Assembly: GCA_002408205.1 (NCBI GenBank)
Contig: DHQY01000007.1
Span: 310,811 to 359,110 of the forward strand
Source of the DNA: Bacteroidales bacterium UBA5326
GTDB lineage: Bacteria; Bacteroidota; Bacteroidia; Bacteroidales; UBA932
DNA: 48,300 nt
Direction of reading: 5' to 3'
Program-made: the position numbers and the translations under genes
In this document: one piece after another, positions 18,496 to 26,252 of the stretch
Numbering within the stretch: the stretch's first letter is position 1
How the letters are laid out: each line of letters begins with the position of its first letter
Notes under the pieces: model-generated
What the model was told of the DNA's origin: nothing
The model's database searches: none
The model's input: only the letters and a program-made list of their open reading frames with translations

Positions 18496-18932
18496 TCTTT
18501 GACTTTAAGTTTAATATTTACTTCTTTTTCTATTTCTCCTCTATCCCAACTTCCTTTTCCTCCTGAAAATTGAGGGTCAATAAATTCGACAATTGTATCA
18601 AGTGGCTGATACTCTCCGTTAGTTTCTCCATCAATATCTTTAAATTCTAATTTAAATGTCTGGTCCATAGGAAAATCTGTGTTTGATAATTGGAAGTTTC
18701 CGGAAGCATCAGTATAAGTTGTGTCATATCTCATTACAACTCTTATGTTTGGAATATTTTTATTAGTTACCTCTGACTTAACATTTCCATTTACTTTAAA
18801 TGTCGCATAGGGTGTCCCATACTCTATTCTAACACTACACGAACTACATGCTGCACCAAATCCCAAAACAGACAGGAGAAAACTTATCATGCCGTTAAAT
18901 CTCTTAAATATTGATATTTTCATTTTTTTCAT
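18492..18932 (-). CDS. Small rSAM-associated lipoprotein
   Basis: A 146-residue predicted lipoprotein. The signal peptide is long and ends in the lipobox GFGAAC, giving Cys29 as the lipidated residue. Another cysteine at position 32 (CSSCS) and the segment IEYGTPYATFKVNG immediately follow; this CxxC and YGTPYA pattern fits the TIGR04134-type lipoprotein that travels with TIGR04133-type radical SAM proteins. The rest (about 45-145) looks like a carboxypeptidase-regulatory/CNA-B-like beta-sandwich with a conserved DTTYTDASGNFQL turn. It is the upstream gene of a two-gene - strand operon, overlapping the enzyme gene by 4 bp. Whether and where the enzyme modifies it is unknown; the Cys/Tyr-rich N-terminus of the mature protein is my best guess. 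Confidence 0.85.
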   Translation of the reverse strand: MKKMKISIFKRFNGMISFLLSVLGFGAACSSCSVRIEYGTPYATFKVNGNVKSEVTNKNIPNIRVVMRYDTTYTDASGNFQLSNTDFPMDQTFKLEFKDIDGETNGEYQPLDTIVEFIDPQFSGGKGSWDRGEIEKEVNIKLKVKE

Positions 18933-19258
18933 TTTTTATTTAGTAGCTTTTGCTTGCCCATAACGGTTGATGGTATGGTGTCGTGTGGGATCGGACAGTA
19001 GTACAGGTACGTTATTTTGGAATCGATATTGGTGCAAACAATAAGGATTTGTTGGATCTCAAATGATGCGTTTATAGGAATCTGAATTAGAACTTCTTCA
19101 AAAATAGGTAATTATTCCTTTACTTATACCTGTGATTTTGATCCCGACTCTATTTTCATCAAAAAAGTTTCAGGTACTCCCACTCCGCCGAAGCCATATC
19201 TACCGAGCTGGCTTTATAGAACCTGACCCGGGAAGTTGAAAAAAAATGACAAAAATAC
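18933..19258. other. Intergenic stretch, no gene seen
   Basis: This separates the - strand lipoprotein/radical SAM operon from the + strand membrane protein gene. I see no open frame of protein-like quality, no RNA gene and no clear terminator. A short peptide-like stretch near 19170-19222 (...SGTPTPPKPYLPSWLYRT) reads open but has no start and ends in a stop; it may be a relic. Confidence 0.3.
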
Positions 19259-19289
19259 TTGGTTAATTAAATTAACTAATTTATATTTG
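19259..19289 (+). promoter_or_regulatory. Bacteroidota-type promoter of the membrane protein gene
   Basis: TTGG at 19259-19262 and TATATTTG at 19282-19289, with 20 bases between the TTG and the -7 box, is a close match to the TTTG / TAnnTTTG consensus. Transcription would start near 19296, 24 bases before the ATG at 19320. This rules out the longer in-frame start at 19236. Confidence 0.6.
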
Positions 19290-19319
19290 TGTCATATTAA
19301 TATCTTTAACACAGAAAAT

Positions 19320-19913
19320 ATGGATGAAAAAAATTTTACACCAGAAGAAAGTCTCTCAATTATTTCTAAGACAATTGAAGAGACCAGAAAAAAAATCCAG
19401 GATAACGGCCATATAATGATTTTGTGGGGCTGCCTGATTTTTACAGTGATTTTTAGTCAGTATATGCTAGAACTGCTAGGATTACACAAGAAATTCGATA
19501 TTGTCTGGACATGTATTTTATTCCCGCTGGGGGCAATCTATACATTCTTTTATACCAGGCGAAAAACCAAAAAGAATAATATTCCCAAAACAGTTTTAGG
19601 AATAACAATAGAAGCCATGGGTTGGGTTTTTGGATTGAATGTATTAGTATTAGCTACCGTTTTTAACAATCAGATTGGTAATGCCCTGGCCCCTGTCATT
19701 ATGATTTTACTTGCCATGACTATTATCGTGATTGGATTATCAATCAAATATAAACCGCTCACAATTGGAGGAATAATATTGAACTTACTGGCATTCGGCA
19801 CTTTCTGGGTTAATCCTGCATATTATGGCTTCAACCTGATGTTTGGGGCAATTGTTGGATTAATCATACCCGGGATTTTATTAAATATTGCAAAAAAAAG
19901 GGGAAATGTTTAG
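19320..19913 (+). CDS. Integral membrane protein of unknown function
   Basis: A 197-residue protein with a soluble N-terminal helix (about 1-30, MDEKNFTPEESLSIISKTIE) followed by about five or six hydrophobic segments (roughly 36-58, 66-82, 96-120, 124-143, 146-163 and 168-188). No catalytic motif is visible. The gene overlaps the start of a small winged-helix regulator by 8 bp; such pairs of a membrane protein and a PadR/MarR-like regulator are frequent in Bacteroidota and may form a self-regulated unit. The start at 19320 is chosen because a good promoter lies just upstream of it and downstream of the alternative ATG. Confidence 0.75.
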   Translation: MDEKNFTPEESLSIISKTIEETRKKIQDNGHIMILWGCLIFTVIFSQYMLELLGLHKKFDIVWTCILFPLGAIYTFFYTRRKTKKNNIPKTVLGITIEAMGWVFGLNVLVLATVFNNQIGNALAPVIMILLAMTIIVIGLSIKYKPLTIGGIILNLLAFGTFWVNPAYYGFNLMFGAIVGLIIPGILLNIAKKRGNV

Positions 19914-20193
19914 CGATTTAGATCCAATATTGCATTCACAACTTCGCTTGTCAATAGTATCCATATTAATGACAGTTGAAGAAACCAACTTCAACTTCAT
20001 AAAAGACGCTACAAAAGCTGCTGCCGGTAACGTTAGCATCCAGATTAACAAACTGCAGGAGGCCGGCTATATCAATGTAAAAAAGACATTTAAAAACAAC
20101 TATCCGAATACTGCGGTTTCCATAACAGAAAAAGGCAGAAATGCGTTTGAAGAATATGTAAAAAACCTTCAGAAATACATTCATCCCAAATAG
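19906..20193 (+). CDS. Small winged-helix transcriptional regulator
   Basis: A protein of 95 residues, mostly a single winged helix-turn-helix domain: LHSQLRLSIVSILM, then the recognition region FIKDATKAAAGNVSIQINKLQEAGYI and a beta-wing VKKTFKNNYPNTAVSITEKGR. This matches the Winged_DNA_binding (PF13601-like, MarR/ArsR-related) family. The start at 19906 follows a purine-rich AAAAAAAGGGGAA and overlaps the end of the membrane protein gene, which implies translational coupling; an ATG at 19888 is possible but less family-like. It probably regulates its own operon. Confidence 0.8.
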   Translation: MFSDLDPILHSQLRLSIVSILMTVEETNFNFIKDATKAAAGNVSIQINKLQEAGYINVKKTFKNNYPNTAVSITEKGRNAFEEYVKNLQKYIHPK

Positions 20194-20242
20194 TAAGTTA
20201 TTTAGATGTTTGTAGTTCCGAAATGGCTGTTTAGAAATGCTC

Positions 20243-20349
20243 CCATCTGGAGCATGGTGCGCAACGTAATTTCCAAATAGTTGTAATATACTGTTAATCT
20301 TGCAAATACAAATTGCCATCTAAAAAGCTGCGCACCATCTGGAGCATGG
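20243..20349. repeat. Pair of 15-bp direct repeats with inverted flanks upstream of the ATPase gene
   Basis: CCATCTGGAGCATGG occurs at 20243-20257 and at 20335-20349. The flanking bases TGCGCA are inverted around the pair, after the first copy and before the second. The result is a nested direct/inverted arrangement bracketing about 77 AT-rich bases. A related hairpin sits at the stop codon of the ATPase gene. Confidence 0.6.
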
Positions 20350-20376
20350 GAACTGGCCTGCGCATCAGAAACGGCG
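20344..20376 (+). repeat. Left direct repeat flanking the ATPase gene
   Basis: The sequence from AGCATGGGAACT to GCCTGCGCATCAGAAAC (the 17-bp core at 20356-20372) recurs at 21730-21763 on the other side of the gene in the same orientation, with small differences only in the junction between the two parts. Confidence 0.7.
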
Positions 20377-20401
20377 TGGAAACTTATTATGAGACGTGTT
20401 T

Positions 20402-20443
20402 CAATTCGGATTTTATTGTAAATTTGCAATAAACTCCGAATTG
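20402..20443 (+). promoter_or_regulatory. Palindrome enclosing a promoter -7 box
   Basis: The left arm at 20402-20418 and right arm at 20427-20443 are 17-bp inverted repeats with a single mismatch. The 8-base spacer TAAATTTG (20419-20426) is itself a perfect Bacteroidota -7 box (TAnnTTTG). The -33 element is weak (TTTC near 20399). The start codon is at 20458. A protein bound to the palindrome would block the promoter, or a cruciform could expose it; both are inference. Confidence 0.6.
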
Positions 20444-20457
20444 GAATATATACTAAT

Positions 20458-21726
20458 ATGATTATGAATAATTTGATTGAACGTCCGGTTTATCTCCAGA
20501 AACTGATAGACAGACGTGGAAATGGAGAAGTGAAGATTGTCACCGGCTCTCGCCGTTGCGGCAAATCGTGGCTTTTATCAAAGATTTACAAAAAATGGCT
20601 CATAGAACAAGGCGTCAAACAGGAGAACATCATTTCGGTTTCCTTCGATATGGAAGATGATAAAATGGATGAAAAACTACTCGATCCTCAAGTTCTGAAA
20701 CAATATATTTTTGATCGGATTACCGACGACAATGAAGAGTATTATGTGTTCCTTGATGAGGTTCAGGAAGTATCTAATTTCGAGAAAATTGTTAACGGAA
20801 TTAATTCACACGAGAATATAGATGTATACATAACCGGAAGCAACTCTAAATTTCTTTCCAGTGAGATCAAAACTATATTCAGGGGAAGAGGTGACGAAAT
20901 TCGTGTATTTCCGCTTTCATTCAAAGAATTCTGCTCGGCAAGCACAGAAGACAAACGTGATCTCTGGAAAGAATACTATACCTATGGTGGAATGCCTGGT
21001 ATCCTCAAACAGAAGACAAGGGAACAAAAAGTGAGCTACCTGCAAAGATTATGGAACAAAACTTACATTGATGATGTTGTAGATCGTAATAATGTGAAAA
21101 ATCGACGGGCATTGGAGTCGCTTGTAGATACATTATGTTCTTCAATAGGTTCACTTACTAACCCGAGTCGGGTAAAAAAAGTGCTAAAGAGTATCCAACA
21201 CACCGATATCGATGAAGAAACCGTTAATTCATACATAGGTTATCTGGTCGATGCCTTCCTGTTTGAAGGTGCTAAGCGTTATAATATCAAAGGCAACAAA
21301 TACTACGAATCACTCTGCAAATATTACTCAGTCGATGTTGGGCTTCGCAATGCCCGCCTTAACTTTCGTCAACAGGAGCCGAATCATATTATGGAGAATG
21401 TAATATACAATGAGCTCAGGTTAAGGAATTATCTGGTGGATGTAGGAGTTGTAGAATGTCGCAAAATGGTAAATGGTAAATCTGAATATATTCAGTATGA
21501 AGTTGATTTCATTGCCACCAATGGAATCGACAAATACTATATTCAGTCTGCATATTCAATTCCCAATGAAGACAAGAATGAGCAGGAGACTTCTTCACTA
21601 AGAAAGATTGATAACTCCTTCCGAAAGATTGTGATTGTAGGAGACGATATAGAAATGTATACCAATGACAATGGAATAGTATATATGGGTCTGATGCAGT
21701 TCCTGATGAATGGAGTGCTCCCATAA
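20458..21726 (+). CDS. AAA ATPase with DUF4143 domain
   Basis: A 422-residue cytoplasmic ATP-binding protein of the AAA_14 plus DUF4143 type. Walker A is GSRRCGKS (residues 30-37), Walker B is YYVFLDE with Asp100/Glu101, and the sensor region ITGSNSKFLSSEI and RGRGDEIRVFPLSFKEFC follow. DUF4143 is recognisable from about 200, with YLVDAFLFEGAKRY and the late MENVIYNELRLRNY...VDFIAT stretch, which resembles a PD-(D/E)XK nuclease-like fold in this family. Proteins of this kind occur in many copies in Bacteroidales genomes; their function is not established. The gene is alone, framed by direct repeats, has a palindromic promoter, and its stop codon lies in a hairpin. An in-frame ATG at 20464 is an alternative start. 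Confidence 0.88.
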   Translation: MIMNNLIERPVYLQKLIDRRGNGEVKIVTGSRRCGKSWLLSKIYKKWLIEQGVKQENIISVSFDMEDDKMDEKLLDPQVLKQYIFDRITDDNEEYYVFLDEVQEVSNFEKIVNGINSHENIDVYITGSNSKFLSSEIKTIFRGRGDEIRVFPLSFKEFCSASTEDKRDLWKEYYTYGGMPGILKQKTREQKVSYLQRLWNKTYIDDVVDRNNVKNRRALESLVDTLCSSIGSLTNPSRVKKVLKSIQHTDIDEETVNSYIGYLVDAFLFEGAKRYNIKGNKYYESLCKYYSVDVGLRNARLNFRQQEPNHIMENVIYNELRLRNYLVDVGVVECRKMVNGKSEYIQYEVDFIATNGIDKYYIQSAYSIPNEDKNEQETSSLRKIDNSFRKIVIVGDDIEMYTNDNGIVYMGLMQFLMNGVLP

Positions 21727-21739
21727 GAAGCATGGGAGC
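21717..21739 (+). terminator. Hairpin overlapping the ATPase stop codon
   Basis: Perfect 8-bp arms GCTCCCAT (21717-21724) and ATGGGAGC (21732-21739) with a 7-base loop; the TAA stop lies at the top of the left arm and in the loop. No T-run follows, so it is not a typical intrinsic terminator. It may protect the mRNA 3' end or mark the end of a mobile unit. Confidence 0.4.
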
Positions 21740-21763
21740 TAAGCCTGCGCATCAGAAACAGCC
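21730..21763 (+). repeat. Right direct repeat flanking the ATPase gene
   Basis: A second copy of the 20344-20376 sequence in the same orientation: AGCATGGGAGCT, then the identical 17-bp core GCCTGCGCATCAGAAAC at 21743-21759. The two copies enclose the ATPase gene and its palindromic promoter, about 1.39 kb apart. Confidence 0.7.
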
Positions 21764-21799
21764 TGATCAGAATCGGCTTGGGAACATGTGAAAAGGTAC

Positions 21800-21830
21800 A
21801 AAACCTGCCATAAGATATTTAGAAAAAGGG
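21800..21830 (-). repeat. 31-bp copy C of the terminal repeat
   Basis: These 31 bases (AAAACCTGCCATAAG... to ...AGAAAAAGGG) are identical to 48252-48282 in the right terminal repeat, in the same orientation, and thus inverted relative to the left one. Sequence on both sides differs, so only this core has been kept or inserted here. It lies at the boundary between the AT-rich accessory region and the PUL. Confidence 0.75.
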
Positions 21831-21897
21831 ACGTGAGTGCGTCCAACTCAAAAGGTATGTGGGCAGTGCATAAGTGGCGGAAAATCGCCAAACCCCA

Positions 21898-21936
21898 ATC
21901 AAAAGGCCGACCGGGAAACCAACAGCCCGGCCGGCC
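21898..21936 (-). terminator. Intrinsic terminator of the nine-gene PUL operon
   Basis: Read on the - strand, an 11-bp GC-rich stem (GGCCGGCCGGG pairing with CCCGGTCGGCC, one mismatch; 21926-21936 with 21905-21915) with a 10-base loop is followed by TTTTGATTGG. It lies 60 bp beyond the galactokinase stop codon, at the expected end of the operon. Confidence 0.75.
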
Positions 21937-21996
21937 ACCTACCTAACTAACCTATAATATAATCGTAAATCAGAGCCGATCGGCCGGTTGGCTGAA

Positions 21997-23151
21997 TCAG
22001 CCGAGTCTTCTTGCTCCGTCGCTTATCACAACCTCGTATACCCTGGGCATGTGCCCGAACCTGGCTTTAAACTGCTCGCAGGCTATATTTATGAAATCAT
22101 CGTAGATCTCGTCCTTCACCAGGTTTATGGTGCACCCTCCAAATCCGCCGCCCATTACCCGCGAACCCGTCACCTCGCACTTGCGGGCGAGTTTGTTCAG
22201 GAAATCCAGTTCTTCGCAGCTGACTTCATAGAGACGGCTCAGTCCAAAATGGGTCTGATACATCAATTCACCTACTGTCTCGTAGTCCCCTCTTTCCAGG
22301 GCATCGCTCACGTCCAATACTCTCTGCACTTCTCCAATGACATATTCTGCCCTCAGGAAGTCCTCTTGCGGAATATCGGCCCGTACCTCGTCCAGCCACA
22401 CCCGCTTGGCATCGCTCAGGAATTCGACTTCGGGGTGATTCCTGCGGATGGCAGCCGCTGCATTTTCACAGGACTGACGCCTTTTGTTGTAAGCCGAGGA
22501 TGCCAGTTCGTGCTTAACACACGAATCGATAAGAACCAGCTTATATCCTTCCGGATTAAAAGGGAAATATTTATATTCCAATGTTTTGCAGTTAAGACGG
22601 ATAAGGCTCCCGGCTTTTCCGAATAACGAGGCAAACTGATCCATGATACCGCACTTGACCCCGCAATAGTTATGCTCGGTATCCTGCCCTATCCTGGCCA
22701 ACTCGAATTTACCCATGCAGTTACCAAAAATTTCGTTGAGCGCGAAAGCAAACGTACTTTCGAGAGCCGCCGATGAGGAAAGTCCGGCGCCAAGGGGCAC
22801 ATTTCCCGCAAAGACCGTATTGAAGCCCTTCACCCTGCCGCCTCTGCGGATGATCTCGCGACAGACGCCAAACAGGTATCTGGCCCAGATTTGTTCCGGA
22901 GCATCGTTTTCACATAATCCAAATTCCACATATTCTTCATAATCCAGAGAATAAGCTTTCACCTTAGAGGTGCCATTCACCTTAATCTCAGCCATAATTC
23001 CTTTATTTATGGCTCCGGGGAATACGTATCCCCCGTTATAATCGGTATGCTCGCCAATAAGGTTAATCCGGCCGGCCGATGTAAATAATTCTCCGCTTTC
23101 TCCGAACAGAGACATAAAATTCTTTTGTATTTCTTCTTTCATCGCTTTCAT
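21997..23151 (-). CDS. galK: Galactokinase
   Basis: A 384-residue cytoplasmic GHMP-family sugar kinase that phosphorylates galactose to galactose-1-phosphate, first step of the Leloir pathway. The galactokinase signature GRINLIGEHTDYNGG (residues 27-41) identifies the sugar specificity, GAGLSSSAALE near 122 is the GHMP nucleotide loop, CGIMDQFASLFG near 170 carries the presumed catalytic aspartate, and GGGFGGCTINLV near 340 is the third motif. Length is typical. The start overlaps the stop of the upstream beta-galactosidase by 4 bp (ATGA), and it is the last gene of the PUL operon, followed by a terminator. No galactose-1-phosphate uridylyltransferase, mutarotase or sugar transporter lies in the window, so those must be elsewhere. 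Confidence 0.95.
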   Translation of the reverse strand: MKAMKEEIQKNFMSLFGESGELFTSAGRINLIGEHTDYNGGYVFPGAINKGIMAEIKVNGTSKVKAYSLDYEEYVEFGLCENDAPEQIWARYLFGVCREIIRRGGRVKGFNTVFAGNVPLGAGLSSSAALESTFAFALNEIFGNCMGKFELARIGQDTEHNYCGVKCGIMDQFASLFGKAGSLIRLNCKTLEYKYFPFNPEGYKLVLIDSCVKHELASSAYNKRRQSCENAAAAIRRNHPEVEFLSDAKRVWLDEVRADIPQEDFLRAEYVIGEVQRVLDVSDALERGDYETVGELMYQTHFGLSRLYEVSCEELDFLNKLARKCEVTGSRVMGGGFGGCTINLVKDEIYDDFINIACEQFKARFGHMPRVYEVVISDGARRLG

Positions 23152-26100
23152 TTATAATTCATATCAATATAATTCCGTACAGGTGTCAATATGAAAACAA
23201 ACTTATAATCACCATAAGGAATCGAATATTCCTTACGGGGAAGAGCACCCCAGCTGTTTACACAGCCAAGGCCCATCTGGACCTTATCCACCAGGAGATT
23301 GGTAAGATCCGCTTTAACGATTTCCTGCGAATGACCGTTATTTTTAAACAGACCTTCGTCCAAAGATTCTATGGTATAGTGAAGAGCCGATGCCGAAAAC
23401 AATTCTTCCGAAGTAATCCTGAGCCCGTCACCGGCCGCATTCAGAATGTTCCACCACCTGATGTCGCTCTTGGTGCCATTCTCCTGGGGACGGATATAAG
23501 GATAAAACTGTTCGTCTACGCTCTGTGAATACAGGCCGATAAATGTGCATGTCTTCCGGTCGGAATAGTTTTCCTGAGGCCCCCTCCCGTAATAAACAAT
23601 CCTTTCGAATGAACGGGGCATCACAATCTGCATGCCAAAACGAAACATATCCGGGAGCTTCCTGTCTGCGGCCTTCATCGTCTGGGTAATCTTAACAGCC
23701 CCAGCATTGTTGATCTCATATTCCAGGGTGAGATCTGCAATGTCCGTTATTTCATATTGACAGGTAACAGCAGCCAGACCATTTTTCATGGAAGATTCCA
23801 TATTTTTAAGACGGATTACGGGTTTCTTCCATACGGAATATTTCAACTGCAAGTTAGCGCCAAAGTCATTGTCCGTAGGGGCTCTCCAGAAGTTGGGCGT
23901 AATTGAGGAGCCTTCTTTAAGCATATTGGTGCCTTCAACCTCATAGTACACGAGATATCCTGTACGGCGGTCAAACTCTACTGAGAAGTTCTCACCTTTG
24001 ACTGTCAGAAGCACCCTGTTATTATTGATAATCTCAGGTTCCGGTATAACCGTATTGACAACGGCTGCATTCTTAAGTTCCATGAAAGGCGTCTCATATT
24101 CTTTAAGTACGAACTGCTGTTGAGCCGCCTGGTGACCTGCCGGAAGAAGGCCTTCCCGGTCTTTGAGTACGTATTTGACATTAAGCAGCCACTCTCCGTC
24201 ATTTGAAATGGTTCCAAAGTCTGCAGAAACCCTGGCAGAAGACTGGGGTGCCACATCCAAACGGTCTACGCATCCCGTACGTACCGGAATGCCGTCATGC
24301 AACAGAGTCCACTCCATGCGGTAAGCCGAGAGGTCGCGGAAAAAATACTCGTTCCGTATCGTAAGACCTCCGTCGGCAAGCCCGGTCCAGATGTTCTGGT
24401 AGAAATATCCCACCTCATACATATGGGGATTGGGAACGCGGTCCGGGCCGATAAGACCGTTATCGCAGAAGTTTCTGTCACCCGCATCGTAACGGTTGAA
24501 ATCGTTACCGTAGGCATAGATCATTACCCCGTTTTTACCTCTCCACCGGATAGACTGGTCTACGAAATCCCAGATAAAGCCGCCCTGGAATTTGGGATAT
24601 TTTCTTATCAGATCCCAGTATTCCCTGAATCCTCCCTGGGAATTCCCCATGGCGTGAGCATATTCACATTGAATAAGGGGCTTGGCGGATGAGCTGTTTA
24701 AAGCGTACTGCTCGGAACGCTCGTAGGAATAATACATGGGGCAGAATATATCGGTTTTGCCTTCATATTCAGCTCTCTCATACTGAACAGGACGCGAGGA
24801 GTCTTCGTCCTTAATCCAGTCATAAGCCTTCTCAAAAGCCGGGCCGTATCCGGCTTCATTTCCCAGGGACCAAATGATGACCGAGGGATGGTTGAAGTTT
24901 CTCTGAACATTACGCCGGTTGCGCTCCAAATGGGCCAGTTCGTACAAAGGAACTTTGGCGAGGGTCTTCTCATTATAGCCCATTCCGTGAGACTCAACAT
25001 TAGCTTCTGCCACCATGTATAAGCCGTATTTGTCACACAGTTCATACCAGTAACTGTCGTCGGGATAGTGACAGGTACGAACTGCATTTATGTTAAAACG
25101 TTTCATCAACAGGATATCCTGTTCCATACGCTCGCGGGATATTACATATCCTCCGTCGGGATCCATTTCATGCCGGTTTGCGCCCTTTATAAGCACCGGC
25201 TGTCCGTTGACAAGAAGCTGAGCATTCTTAATCTCCACTTTACGGAATCCCGTTTTGACAGGGATTACTTCGCCATTGCATACCGCATTCAGCGTGTAAA
25301 GAACGGGTGTTTCTGCGGTCCACTTACGTGGGTTCCGAACACTCAACACAGTGGAAAGAACTCCTTTGCCTGAAAGACCGGTTTCGGCCACACAGACTCC
25401 GGCCGGATCCAATAACTGCAGGGAAACATTACCTCCTTTTCCTTTCATGGAAACGCTGACCTTGAGCGTCCCGTCTTTATAGGCGCCGTCCAGGTCCGGA
25501 GTGACACGGATGTCTTCAATGCGATCTTTCCGACGGGCGTACAGATAGCTCTCCCTGGCCACGCCACTGAAACGGAAGAAGTCCTGATCTTCAAGATAAG
25601 TCCCGTCACACCAGCGGAAAACCTGGAATGCAATCAGGTTCTTTTTACCCGGTGTCATGTACTTTGTCAGGTCAAATTCCGCTTCCAGTTTGCTGTCTTC
25701 GCTGTAACCAACAAACTCCCCGTTTACATACAGATAGATATTGGAAGTAACCGAGCCAAAATGGATAATAATATCCCTGCCGGCCCACTCCGCCGGAATT
25801 TGGATCTCCCGGCGATAGGTTCCCACGTGGTTATTCTCCACCGGAACAAAAGGAGGATCGTTTTCAAACTGATCCCGCCATGCATAACCGGTATTCACAT
25901 AGACCGGATCTCCGTAGCCGTTGAGTTCCCACAACCCCGGAACAGGCATTTGGTCCCAGCCGCTGTCGTTATACTCCGTTTTATAAAAATCGACCGGACG
26001 CATATCTGAGTTTCTGACCCAGTTAAACCTCCACATACCGTTCACAGACAAATAATTAACAGATTTTTCAGGAATGGCTGCCGCAGCTTCCAATGCATTC

Positions 26101-26237
26101 TCATACGCAAAATAGTGAGCATGCATAGGAGCCCGGTTGACGGCATTTACTTCAGGGTCTTTCCATTCCCGGTATGATTGGGCAAAAAGCCCCGATGTAC
26201 AGATTATTAATAATGCTGATATATAAAATCTTTTCAT
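23148..26237 (-). CDS. Secreted GH2 beta-galactosidase, LacZ type
   Basis: A 1029-residue LacZ-architecture enzyme that hydrolyses terminal beta-galactosides. A cleavable signal peptide (MKRFYISALLIICTSGLFAQ) points to the periplasm. The jelly-roll domain (about 40-230, with MPVPGLWELNGYGDPVYVN), Ig-like domain (235-335), TIM barrel (about 338-630), second Ig-like domain and C-terminal Bgal_small_N domain (about 745-1020, with NFWRAPTDNDFG and YYGRGPQENYSDR) are all visible. The acid/base is Glu461 (SLGNEAGYG) and the nucleophile Glu525 (IQCEYAHAMGNS). It lies between the GH43/GH50-like gene (15 bp upstream) and galK (4-bp overlap), so released galactose can feed directly to the kinase after import. 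Confidence 0.93.
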   Translation of the reverse strand: MKRFYISALLIICTSGLFAQSYREWKDPEVNAVNRAPMHAHYFAYENALEAAAAIPEKSVNYLSVNGMWRFNWVRNSDMRPVDFYKTEYNDSGWDQMPVPGLWELNGYGDPVYVNTGYAWRDQFENDPPFVPVENNHVGTYRREIQIPAEWAGRDIIIHFGSVTSNIYLYVNGEFVGYSEDSKLEAEFDLTKYMTPGKKNLIAFQVFRWCDGTYLEDQDFFRFSGVARESYLYARRKDRIEDIRVTPDLDGAYKDGTLKVSVSMKGKGGNVSLQLLDPAGVCVAETGLSGKGVLSTVLSVRNPRKWTAETPVLYTLNAVCNGEVIPVKTGFRKVEIKNAQLLVNGQPVLIKGANRHEMDPDGGYVISRERMEQDILLMKRFNINAVRTCHYPDDSYWYELCDKYGLYMVAEANVESHGMGYNEKTLAKVPLYELAHLERNRRNVQRNFNHPSVIIWSLGNEAGYGPAFEKAYDWIKDEDSSRPVQYERAEYEGKTDIFCPMYYSYERSEQYALNSSSAKPLIQCEYAHAMGNSQGGFREYWDLIRKYPKFQGGFIWDFVDQSIRWRGKNGVMIYAYGNDFNRYDAGDRNFCDNGLIGPDRVPNPHMYEVGYFYQNIWTGLADGGLTIRNEYFFRDLSAYRMEWTLLHDGIPVRTGCVDRLDVAPQSSARVSADFGTISNDGEWLLNVKYVLKDREGLLPAGHQAAQQQFVLKEYETPFMELKNAAVVNTVIPEPEIINNNRVLLTVKGENFSVEFDRRTGYLVYYEVEGTNMLKEGSSITPNFWRAPTDNDFGANLQLKYSVWKKPVIRLKNMESSMKNGLAAVTCQYEITDIADLTLEYEINNAGAVKITQTMKAADRKLPDMFRFGMQIVMPRSFERIVYYGRGPQENYSDRKTCTFIGLYSQSVDEQFYPYIRPQENGTKSDIRWWNILNAAGDGLRITSEELFSASALHYTIESLDEGLFKNNGHSQEIVKADLTNLLVDKVQMGLGCVNSWGALPRKEYSIPYGDYKFVFILTPVRNYIDMNYK

Positions 26238-26252
26238 TTATGTAATGCTTTA

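Noticed and set aside
20402..20443. Invertible promoter
   Set aside because: The arms are inverted repeats, but the spacer is only 8 bases, too short for a recombinase-flipped segment; a simple operator or cruciform is more likely.
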